From Flavobacterium sp. BFFFF2 (GTDB taxonomy: Bacteria > Bacteroidota > Bacteroidia > Flavobacteriales > Flavobacteriaceae), in the NCBI GenBank assembly GCA_002256385.1, contig NKJD01000010.1, positions 1 to 64,000 of the forward strand: a stretch of DNA of 64,000 bases, in the 5' to 3' direction. Each line of letters opens with the position of its first letter. Within the stretch, counting starts at the first letter, position 1. The notes under the pieces are model-generated. The model saw nothing but the letters and a program-made list of their open reading frames with translations. It had not been told where the DNA came from and searched no databases. A program made the position numbers and the translations under genes. This document shows positions 53,168 through 60,124 of this stretch, piece by piece.

Positions 53168-53893
53168 TCATAAATCCCACCCCACTTGTTTCAATTCCAC
53201 CAGTTCGATGTTATCATCTTCATGGCGCAATTGCAGCATGCCACGTTCAGTGACACCTAACACAAACGCTATAAAAGGGGAGTGGTCGGGTCGGGTAAAT
53301 GACATCCATTGGTTTTTTCCATAGAGCAATTGGTGGTACAAAGCCCAAATTTCGGATGAATTTGTTTTTGCTTTTTCAATAAACACGGCCATCTGGTCGA
53401 CCAATTTTTGCAAAACAAGTTCCAAATCAAATGCGGTTTGGGTTTGGTTTGCCATGGAAGTCGCTTTTGGCAATTGCTCAAATTGGACTTGATTGACGTT
53501 TAATCCGATGCCTATAATGGACCACACCGTGCCGTCTGCTTTAAAAATGTTTTCAATGAGGATGCCTGCCACTTTCAATTTGTCTGACAAAATGTCGTTA
53601 GGCCATTTAATTTGAATGTCAGGGATTTCAAAATGTTGCAAGGTAGTTGCCGCAGCTAAAGCCACAGCGGCATTCCACACAAACAATTGATCGGCAGGTA
53701 GTTCGTATTTGTATAACGTGCTCATTATGATGTTTTTACCCGGCTCTGCTTGCCACGAGGTGCCCAATTGTCCACGGCCTGCTGTTTGGTAATTGGCGGT
53801 AACCACCAACTGATCAGTGGCTTTGCCCAATTGAATCAGTTCTTTTATAAAGGCATTGGTTGAGGTTGTGGCATCTAGTTTGATAAACTGCAT
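53168..53893 (-). CDS. birA: Biotin--[acetyl-CoA-carboxylase] ligase
   Basis: Attaches biotin to carboxylase carrier domains via biotinyl-AMP. The 241-residue protein begins MQFIKLDATTSTNAFIKEL. It has the biotin/ATP-binding loop TAGRGQLGTSWQAEPGKN, the IKWPNDIL motif and KVAGILIEN, all typical of the catalytic domain. The N-terminal DNA-binding domain of the E. coli-type repressor is absent, so it is a class I enzyme without repressor function. The start is set by conservation and by the promoter TACATTTG at 53921-53928. Confidence 0.96.
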   Translation of the reverse strand: MQFIKLDATTSTNAFIKELIQLGKATDQLVVTANYQTAGRGQLGTSWQAEPGKNIIMSTLYKYELPADQLFVWNAAVALAAATTLQHFEIPDIQIKWPNDILSDKLKVAGILIENIFKADGTVWSIIGIGLNVNQVQFEQLPKATSMANQTQTAFDLELVLQKLVDQMAVFIEKAKTNSSEIWALYHQLLYGKNQWMSFTRPDHSPFIAFVLGVTERGMLQLRHEDDNIELVELKQVGWDL

Positions 53894-53920
53894 AGAAGGG
53901 TTTAAACTTTTGTTAAGCCT

Positions 53921-53928
53921 CAAATGTA
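53921..53928 (-). promoter_or_regulatory. -7 promoter motif of birA
   Basis: TACATTTG on the minus strand, 27 bases before the ATG at 53893. Confidence 0.6.
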
Positions 53929-53942
53929 AAAACAAAAAATGA

Positions 53943-53950
53943 TACCTTTG
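53943..53950 (+). promoter_or_regulatory. -7 promoter motif of the rsfS-ftsH run
   Basis: TACCTTTG followed by C, 19 bases before the rsfS ATG. The two divergent -7 motifs are 14 bases apart. Confidence 0.65.
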
Positions 53951-53969
53951 CAGGAATTAAAAAACGTAC

Positions 53970-54341
53970 ATGGTTAAGAAGAATATTGCATCTGATGTGC
54001 TGCTAACGAGCATCATTAAAGGAATTGAAGAAGTAAAAGGGAATGACATAAATATTCTTGACTTAAGAGCCATTGATACGGCGGTTTGTGATTATTTTAT
54101 TTTGTGTAATGGTACTTCAAACACACAAGTCACCGCGATTGTGAATTCGGTTCAACGTCATGTTTCAAGGGAATTAAAAGATAAACCTTGGCATGTGGAA
54201 GGAAACGAAAATGGCGAGTGGGTGCTTATGGATTATGTTTCTATAGTGGTCCATGTTTTCCAAAAACACATTCGCGAGTTTTACAACATTGAAGGATTAT
54301 GGGGCGATGCCGTAATCACAAGCATTCCAACCAATTATTAA
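53970..54341 (+). CDS. rsfS: Ribosome silencing factor RsfS
   Basis: Binds ribosomal protein uL14 on the large subunit and prevents subunit joining when nutrients are short. The 123-residue protein (Iojap family) has the core NDINILDLRAIDTAVCDYFI, CNGTSNTQVTAIVNSVQRHV and the end motif WVLMDYVSIVVHVFQKHIREFYNIEGLW. Length and motifs are standard. It is the first gene in a run with ftsH (15 bp gap). Confidence 0.97.
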   Translation: MVKKNIASDVLLTSIIKGIEEVKGNDINILDLRAIDTAVCDYFILCNGTSNTQVTAIVNSVQRHVSRELKDKPWHVEGNENGEWVLMDYVSIVVHVFQKHIREFYNIEGLWGDAVITSIPTNY

Positions 54342-54356
54342 TCGAGAAATTGTCTT

Positions 54357-56285
54357 ATGGCAAATGATAGTAAACCGTCCGGATTTCGGGCGAATTCATG
54401 GTGGATTACAGCCGCCATTTTTGTAATATTATTGGGGCTGAATTACTTCAGCACTGAGGGGATTGAAGATGCTTCTCAAATTTCGACTTCGCGCTTTTAC
54501 CAGTTGCTTGATCAGGGCGACATTGATAAAGTGGTGGTGTACAATAAAACGGAAGGGGAAGCTTTTTTAACCAAAGCGGCACTTCAAAAACCTATGCACA
54601 AAGCAGTCACCAAAGATTTGCTTAAAAACACAAACAAGGGTCCGCATTACGTTTTTGAAATCGGGAATGAAGAAAGTTTTCAAAATCGCGTTGAAAAAGC
54701 GTCTCAAGCACATAAGATCCGGGAGTTTAATTTTATGCCCAAAAACAATTGGATGGAGTTGGCGCTTAACATCATTCTTCCGATCGCAATCTTCTTAATT
54801 ATTTGGGTCATTCTCATGCGTCGTATGTCGGGTGGTGGCGCAGGTGGCGGTGGTCAAATATTTAACATTGGCAAATCAAAAGCCAAATTGTTTGACGAGA
54901 AAACCGATGTTAAAATCACGTTCAAAGACGTGGCCGGTCTTGAAGGAGCGAAAGAAGAAGTACAAGAAATTGTGGAGTTCTTAAAGAACCCAGAAAAATA
55001 CACCAACCTTGGGGGTAAAATTCCAAAAGGCGCCTTACTAGTAGGCCCTCCGGGAACGGGTAAAACCTTGTTAGCCAAAGCCGTTGCTGGCGAAGCCAAA
55101 GTGCCTTTCTTTTCCTTATCGGGTTCCGATTTTGTGGAAATGTTTGTGGGTGTGGGCGCTTCCAGAGTGCGAGACTTATTTAAGCAAGCCAAAGACAAAT
55201 CGCCAGCTATTATTTTTATTGATGAAATAGATGCAGTAGGTCGGGCACGTGGTAAAAATAATTTTTCAGGTTCAAACGATGAACGTGAAAACACGCTGAA
55301 TCAGCTGTTGACTGAAATGGATGGTTTTGGCACCAATACACATGTGATTGTGTTGGCAGCTACCAACCGTGCAGATGTGCTTGACAAGGCATTAATGCGA
55401 GCGGGTCGTTTTGACCGTCAAATTTATGTTGACTTACCAGACGTACGCGAACGGAAAGAAATATTTGAAGTGCATTTAACGCCGCTTAAAAAAGTAGATG
55501 ATTTAGATGTTGAATTTTTGGCCAAACAAACCCCTGGTTTTTCAGGTGCTGACATTGCCAATGTCTGCAACGAGGCTGCTTTAATTGCTGCCAGAAAAGA
55601 AAAATCCTTGGTTGACAAACAAGACTTCTTAGATGCAGTTGACCGCATTGTAGGTGGGTTGGAAAAGAAAAATAAAATTGTTTCTCCCACCGAGAAAAAA
55701 GCGATAGCGATTCACGAAGCAGGTCACGCAACAGTTAGTTGGATGCTGGAACATGCAGCCCCATTAATTAAAGTAACCATTGTTCCTCGTGGGCAAAGTT
55801 TAGGAGCGGCTTGGTATTTACCTGAAGAACGACTCATTGTGCGTCCCGACCAAATGCTCGACGAAATGTGTGCAACCATGGGTGGAAGAGCCGCTGAAAA
55901 AGTGATTTTCGACAAAATTTCAACGGGCGCATTGAGTGATTTAGAAAAAGTAACACGCCAAGCGCGCGCCATGGTCACTATTTACGGCTTAAACGATAAA
56001 ATTGGCAACATTACCTATTACGATTCAAGTGGCCAATCAGAATACAATTTTTCAAAGCCTTATTCTGAAGAAACGGCCCGAATTATTGACCAAGAAATTT
56101 CGGCTTTGGTGGAGGCGCAATACCAACGGGCTATTCAATTATTAGTGGATAACAAAGATAAATTACTTAAATTGGCCGATATACTCATTGAACGTGAAGT
56201 GATTTTCAAAGACGATTTGGAACAAATTTTTGGTTCCCGACCCTTTGCAGCCGAACAAGAATGGGGTGGGCATATTGAAGTTTAA
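54357..56285 (+). CDS. ftsH: ATP-dependent zinc metalloprotease FtsH
   Basis: Membrane-bound AAA+ protease that removes damaged membrane proteins and short-lived regulators. The 642-residue protein has two membrane segments (about 13-27 and 140-158) with a small periplasmic domain between them. The AAA domain has Walker [18 protein letters not shown] (about 227-243), Walker [16 protein letters not shown], and the SRH with [19 protein letters not shown]. The protease site is [11 protein letters not shown] (about 453-463), with a third zinc ligand aspartate further on. All key residues intact. Confidence 0.98.
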   Translation: MANDSKPSGFRANSWWITAAIFVILLGLNYFSTEGIEDASQISTSRFYQLLDQGDIDKVVVYNKTEGEAFLTKAALQKPMHKAVTKDLLKNTNKGPHYVFEIGNEESFQNRVEKASQAHKIREFNFMPKNNWMELALNIILPIAIFLIIWVILMRRMSGGGAGGGGQIFNIGKSKAKLFDEKTDVKITFKDVAGLEGAKEEVQEIVEFLKNPEKYTNLGGKIPKGALLVGPPGTGKTLLAKAVAGEAKVPFFSLSGSDFVEMFVGVGASRVRDLFKQAKDKSPAIIFIDEIDAVGRARGKNNFSGSNDERENTLNQLLTEMDGFGTNTHVIVLAATNRADVLDKALMRAGRFDRQIYVDLPDVRERKEIFEVHLTPLKKVDDLDVEFLAKQTPGFSGADIANVCNEAALIAARKEKSLVDKQDFLDAVDRIVGGLEKKNKIVSPTEKKAIAIHEAGHATVSWMLEHAAPLIKVTIVPRGQSLGAAWYLPEERLIVRPDQMLDEMCATMGGRAAEKVIFDKISTGALSDLEKVTRQARAMVTIYGLNDKIGNITYYDSSGQSEYNFSKPYSEETARIIDQEISALVEAQYQRAIQLLVDNKDKLLKLADILIEREVIFKDDLEQIFGSRPFAAEQEWGGHIEV

Positions 56286-56349
56286 TACCGACATTTAACC
56301 TTTTTAACAAAATCTTAATTCAAATTGAACGTTTGAATTAAGATTTTTT

Positions 56350-56357
56350 TATCTTTG
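56350..56357 (+). promoter_or_regulatory. -7 promoter motif before the LUD gene
   Basis: TATCTTTG, 38 bases before the ATG at 56396, providing an internal promoter for the LUD-cdsA-psd-ACBP genes. Confidence 0.6.
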
Positions 56358-56395
56358 GACTTACAACTTAGAATCATTTCAGGAGCGCTTGTTGC

Positions 56396-56992
56396 ATGAG
56401 TTTGTTTAAAAAATTTTTTGGAAATGCCACAGATCCTTCGGAAGAAGGTGAAGTAGGTCAGTATGCGGCAACCACTGGAAACACGGTCTCTCTTGACGAG
56501 CGATTTATTGTCCATTTCCGCAAAAATGGGGGTAAGTTTATCTATTGTGAAAGTACCAACGAATTGCGTGAGCAATTTTTAAATATTTTGGAAGAAAACG
56601 ACTGGTTTGAGTGCGAGACACTTTGCTTCGACCCCAGTCTCTTTTATTTACTCAACGAAAACAAGTTACAATTCAAGGAAGTAAATAATCCGGTGTTTTT
56701 CTTGTCGCCATGTGAAAACCTATTAGCAGACGACGGTTCTGTACTGTTTTCATCCAATCAAATTAAAAACATCAACCCGAAAGATTTACCTGCCAACATG
56801 ATCGTGGTGGCAACTACACATCAAATTTTGGAATCAAAGAGTGACGGCCTTCGCGAAATCAAAAAGAAATACAACAAAGACTATCCTTCCAATATTACCA
56901 CTATAAAATACTTTGAGAAAGCCAAAGAAGAGGATTTTCTCCAATACGGCAGTTGTGCCAAAAACCTCTACCTTTTGTTGTTGGAAGAATAA
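56396..56992 (+). CDS. LUD/LutC-like domain protein
   Basis: A 198-residue cytoplasmic protein resembling the LUD (lactate utilisation, LutC/YkgG) fold, with the recognisable stretch VFFLSPCENLLADDGSVLFSS followed by DLPANMIVVATTHQIL. In the Lut system LutC works with LutA and LutB in lactate oxidation, but neither is present here. Its fixed position between ftsH and cdsA, which I recall from other Flavobacteriia, suggests a different, probably membrane- or lipid-linked role. Its stop overlaps the next ATG by one base. Confidence 0.75.
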   Translation: MSLFKKFFGNATDPSEEGEVGQYAATTGNTVSLDERFIVHFRKNGGKFIYCESTNELREQFLNILEENDWFECETLCFDPSLFYLLNENKLQFKEVNNPVFFLSPCENLLADDGSVLFSSNQIKNINPKDLPANMIVVATTHQILESKSDGLREIKKKYNKDYPSNITTIKYFEKAKEEDFLQYGSCAKNLYLLLLEE

Positions 56993-57783
56993 TGAAAAAC
57001 GAAACTTGGATTCGCGCGCTTTCTGGATCTGTATATGTTGCGTTACTAGTTGTTTCTGCTCATTTTCCATTAATTAACAATTTATTATTTTGCATTTTAT
57101 GCATGGTTTGTGCCGCTGAATTTGCGCGCATGTCAAAACAACCGCAGCCTAGGTTGTGGGCTGTAATTATTGGTTTCTCCTTTCTGTTAATTGATAATTT
57201 TTTACCTCAAAAGTATTTTACAGGACTCGTTATTTCAAGTATGGTAATCTTGCTTTTTCTTGGGATCAATGTGTTTAAAGCCTCAAAGTCATCAAATTGG
57301 ACTATGGGTCAGGGATTACTTCTCGTTTGGGGTTATATGCTGATTCCGGCGCTTTGTTTGGTGCATCTGCCTCAGCACAATGGTGCCTTTTTTCCAGAAC
57401 GACTTATTAGTTTATTTGTACTCATTTGGACCAATGATACATTTGCCTATTTAACAGGTAAAAAATGGGGAAAACACAAATTATTGGAGCGGATTTCTCC
57501 CAAAAAAACGTGGGAAGGATTTGTTGGTGGAATCGTTGTTGCCATAGGAGCAGGGCTTATTTTGTCGAACTATTATTTGCACGAGCCTTGGTATATAGGC
57601 GTGTTGTTTGCAATGATGGCGGGCGCTATGGGAACCCTTGGCGATTTGGTTGAATCAAAGCTCAAAAGGCAGTGCGGCGTCAAAGATAGCGGGTCATTTA
57701 TGCCCGGTCATGGAGGAGCTTTAGACCGTTTAGACAGTTTGTTGTTTGTAACTCCTTGGATTTATTTACTTTTGCAACATTAA
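56992..57783 (+). CDS. cdsA: Phosphatidate cytidylyltransferase
   Basis: Makes CDP-diacylglycerol from phosphatidic acid and CTP, the branch point of phospholipid synthesis. The 263-residue protein has about eight membrane helices, a TNDTFAYLTGKKWGKHKL segment, and the C-terminal CDS signature within KDSGSFMPGHGGALDRLDSLL, with its metal-binding aspartates. The ATG overlaps the LUD stop (TAATG), so the start at 56992 is well supported. psd follows after 10 bp. Confidence 0.96.
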   Translation: MKNETWIRALSGSVYVALLVVSAHFPLINNLLFCILCMVCAAEFARMSKQPQPRLWAVIIGFSFLLIDNFLPQKYFTGLVISSMVILLFLGINVFKASKSSNWTMGQGLLLVWGYMLIPALCLVHLPQHNGAFFPERLISLFVLIWTNDTFAYLTGKKWGKHKLLERISPKKTWEGFVGGIVVAIGAGLILSNYYLHEPWYIGVLFAMMAGAMGTLGDLVESKLKRQCGVKDSGSFMPGHGGALDRLDSLLFVTPWIYLLLQH

Positions 57784-57793
57784 ATAAGGCTAC

Positions 57794-58450
57794 ATGTTTC
57801 ATAAAGAAGGATCAAAAATCATATTAATAGCAACTACTTCAACGGTTTTCATCGTGTTGCTGAGTCATCAGTTTGTTTCAACTTTATGGATTGAAAAAGC
57901 CATTCAATTGCTAACATTGTTTTTTTTAATAATGATTTTGCAGTTTTTTCGCAATCCGAAAAGATTCGTTCAACTTAATGATCAACAAATTATTGCCCCC
58001 GTTGATGGAAAGGTAGTGGTCATTGAAGAAGTGTACGAAGGAGAATATTTTAAAGACAAGAGGCTTCAAGTTTCCATTTTTATGTCGCCTATTAATGTGC
58101 ATGTTACCCGATATGCACTATCTGGCCGGGTCAATTTTAGCAAATATCACCCCGGGAAATACCTTGTGGCTTGGCACCCAAAAGCGAGTACTGAAAATGA
58201 AAGAACCACCGTGGTGGTTGAAAACAAAACATTTGGCGAAGTGTTATATCGGCAAATTGCAGGTGCTTTGGCCAAAAGAATCGTAAATTATGCCAAAGAA
58301 GGCATGCAGGTTGTGCAAGGCGAGGATGCTGGCTTTATTAAATTTGGCTCACGTGTAGATATATACTTGCCTATAGGTACTAATGTGCAAGTTGCATTGA
58401 ACCAAAAAGCCATTGGTGGCAAAACCATCATTGCACAATTGAATGCGTAA
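57794..58450 (+). CDS. psd: Phosphatidylserine decarboxylase family protein
   Basis: Converts phosphatidylserine to phosphatidylethanolamine. The 218-residue protein has one or two N-terminal membrane segments (about 9-22 and 32-52). The core PVDGKVVVIEEVYEGEY is followed by the SPINVHVTRYALSGRV motif, and the self-cleavage site is FGSRVDIYLP (Gly-Ser near 189), which yields the pyruvoyl prosthetic group. It is the short (B/PRK05305-like) form of the enzyme. It overlaps the acyl-CoA-binding protein gene by one base. Confidence 0.96.
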   Translation: MFHKEGSKIILIATTSTVFIVLLSHQFVSTLWIEKAIQLLTLFFLIMILQFFRNPKRFVQLNDQQIIAPVDGKVVVIEEVYEGEYFKDKRLQVSIFMSPINVHVTRYALSGRVNFSKYHPGKYLVAWHPKASTENERTTVVVENKTFGEVLYRQIAGALAKRIVNYAKEGMQVVQGEDAGFIKFGSRVDIYLPIGTNVQVALNQKAIGGKTIIAQLNA

Positions 58451-58728
58451 TGACCAAAAAAGATTTAGATACCCGATTTTGGGAAGCATTTGAAATTGCT
58501 TCGAACATGACAGAGTCACTACCTCAAGATGTCATGCTGCGTATTTATTCCTATTACAAACAAGCTACTTCAGGTTCCATCACACCCTTTAGTTCGATCA
58601 ACTCTGACGACGTTCGAAATGCTTTTAAAATGAATGCTTGGATGCAAGTGGGGCATTTATCACCCGATCAGGCAAAAGAGTTGTACATTCAAACCATTGA
58701 ATCAGTGACTAGTTCAAAAAAGGATTAG
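58450..58728 (+). CDS. Acyl-CoA-binding protein
   Basis: A 92-residue protein of the ACBP fold that binds long-chain acyl-CoA esters, suiting its place beside the phospholipid synthesis genes. The motif YSYYKQATSGSI (about 28-39) corresponds to the conserved YGLYKQAT, and FKMNAWMQVGHLSPDQAKELYI corresponds to KWDAWxxxxGxSxxxAxxxYI. The usual second-helix lysine is partly changed. ACBPs are common in eukaryotes and less so in bacteria. The one-base overlap with psd implies coupled translation. Confidence 0.9.
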   Translation: MTKKDLDTRFWEAFEIASNMTESLPQDVMLRIYSYYKQATSGSITPFSSINSDDVRNAFKMNAWMQVGHLSPDQAKELYIQTIESVTSSKKD

Positions 58729-58743
58729 TTTTATATTATAACA

Positions 58744-59517
58744 ATGAAAGGCAGGCTGTTTTTTTTACTCATTTTAAGCTCGACGGCTTTAATTAGTTGC
58801 AAAAAAAATCAACTAGAAGAAGTAGTTGAGGTGCCATTGCCTACTGTTGAACACAAAATGGTCATTGGGCATCCAGATGATGTACATGCCGAATCTGGCC
58901 CATTTCAGATGGTGTCTTTGCCTTACGATTATGATGCTTTGTTGCCTGGAATTGAGCCGATGACGATGGACATGCATTATTCTAAACATTATTTGACGTA
59001 CACAAACAACCTGAATCGTTCTTTAGATTCATTGCAATCGGCAGCTGAACCCGATATTGAAAAGTTGCTAAGTGGTCTGAATATGAATGACCAAAACTTG
59101 CGTAACAATGCGGGTGCCTACTACAACCACAGCTTGTTTTTTGAAAGCATGGCCGCAAAAGGTAATCGTGCGATGTCCGATACATTGTCAAAGGCCATTA
59201 CCCGTGATTTTGGTTCTTTTGATATTTTTAAAAACCAATTTGAAGACGAAGCTTCCAAAGTGTTTGGTTCTGGATGGGTTTGGTTAGTAACAAATCGTTC
59301 TGGCGCTTTAAGTGTTACGACAACGCCCAACCAAGACAACCCGCTCATGCCAGGCCAAGCAATAAAAGGCACGCCCATCTTGGCTTTAGATGTGTGGGAA
59401 CACGCTTATTACTTGCAGTATCAGTATAAGCGGAAAAAATATATTGAGGCCTATTTTAAACTCATAAACTGGAAAAAAGTGTCGGAGCGCTACGAAGAAG
59501 CGTTGCAGCGGAAGTAA
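58744..59517 (+). CDS. Iron/manganese superoxide dismutase, predicted lipoprotein
   Basis: Converts superoxide to peroxide and oxygen. The 257-residue protein starts with a lipoprotein signal (MKGRLFFLLILSSTALISC, Cys19), a 35-residue linker, and then a full SOD domain. Metal ligands are His78 (MDMHYSKHY), His129 (AYYNHSLFF), Asp216 and His220 (LDVWEHAYY). It is therefore an envelope-anchored rather than cytoplasmic SOD. Which metal it uses cannot be decided by eye. It follows the lipid gene run by 15 bp and may be co-transcribed. Confidence 0.93.
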   Translation: MKGRLFFLLILSSTALISCKKNQLEEVVEVPLPTVEHKMVIGHPDDVHAESGPFQMVSLPYDYDALLPGIEPMTMDMHYSKHYLTYTNNLNRSLDSLQSAAEPDIEKLLSGLNMNDQNLRNNAGAYYNHSLFFESMAAKGNRAMSDTLSKAITRDFGSFDIFKNQFEDEASKVFGSGWVWLVTNRSGALSVTTTPNQDNPLMPGQAIKGTPILALDVWEHAYYLQYQYKRKKYIEAYFKLINWKKVSERYEEALQRK

Positions 59518-59557
59518 TTTTTTTGCCAAACAGTAGTTTAGATTATAGATTTTTAAT

Positions 59558-59565
59558 TACTTTTG
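59558..59565 (+). promoter_or_regulatory. -7 promoter motif of rpsU
   Basis: TACTTTTG followed by C, 29 bases before the ATG at 59595; the leader would be about 25 bases and would contain the Shine-Dalgarno sequence. Confidence 0.6.
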
Positions 59566-59578
59566 CCATCCAAATGAG

Positions 59579-59586
59579 AGGAGGTG
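59579..59586 (+). promoter_or_regulatory. Strong Shine-Dalgarno sequence of rpsU
   Basis: AGGAGGTG is complementary to the anti-Shine-Dalgarno end of 16S rRNA over eight bases, with eight bases between it and the ATG. Almost no other gene in the window has such a site. In Bacteroidota the ribosome normally hides the anti-Shine-Dalgarno with bS21 and neighbours, and rpsU is known to keep a strong site, consistent with autoregulation. Confidence 0.8.
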
Positions 59587-59594
59587 TCTAAATT

Positions 59595-59789
59595 ATGTTG
59601 ATTATACCCATTAAAGACGGAGAAAACATTGATCGCGCATTAAAGCGTTACAAACGTAAGTTTGATAAAACAGGCGTTATACGTCAGTTAAGATCACGTC
59701 AAGCGTTCACCAAACCTTCCATTGTGCGTAGAGCTCAAGTTCAAAAAGCAGCTTACATCCAACACATGAGAGACGATATCGAAGGATAG
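59595..59789 (+). CDS. rpsU: 30S ribosomal protein bS21
   Basis: Small-subunit ribosomal protein of 64 residues (MLIIPIKDGENIDRALKRYK...), highly basic, with the family pattern RALKRYKRKFDKTGVIRQLR. In Bacteroidota, bS21 helps to sequester the 3' end of 16S rRNA. It has its own promoter, strong ribosome-binding site and terminator and looks monocistronic. Confidence 0.96.
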   Translation: MLIIPIKDGENIDRALKRYKRKFDKTGVIRQLRSRQAFTKPSIVRRAQVQKAAYIQHMRDDIEG

Positions 59790-59803
59790 GTTCTTACCAT
59801 ATT

Positions 59804-59833
59804 AAACCGCTAGGCAACTGGCGGTTTTTTTTT
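59804..59833 (+). terminator. Terminator after rpsU
   Basis: AAACCGC / GCGGTTT stem (59804-59810, 59821-59827) with additional inner pairs AG / CT, followed by a run of T. Confidence 0.85.
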
Positions 59834-60124
59834 GAATGTATTTCTATGAACAGCTAAAAACAAACCCAATTTTGGCTCAACTTGAGTGCTGTTTAAAAAA
59901 ACTTTTTGCCACTTACTTTCTAATTGTTGCCCATTTCTAAAAAACGGCATTCAAAATTTCGAAATAATTTAAAAACATGTTAAATTTTTGGCAATCTATT
60001 AACACAAATTAAACTTCGTGCCCTTTCCCTTGAATCAAATGCAAGTTTTAGGCATAAGAATGCTAATTTTGTTATACTTTTGCAGCAAATTTTTAACTAC
60101 AACGATTTTTTTGCTTTCCGATAT
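59834..60124. other. Spacer between rpsU and odhA
   Basis: No gene is seen. It contains only the odhA promoter motif TACTTTTG at 60075-60082. Confidence 0.4.
60075..60082 (+). promoter_or_regulatory. -7 promoter motif of odhA
   Basis: TACTTTTG followed by C, 42 bases before the ATG at 60125. It overlaps the TTG at 60080 that would open the longer frame, making that start unlikely. Confidence 0.65.
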
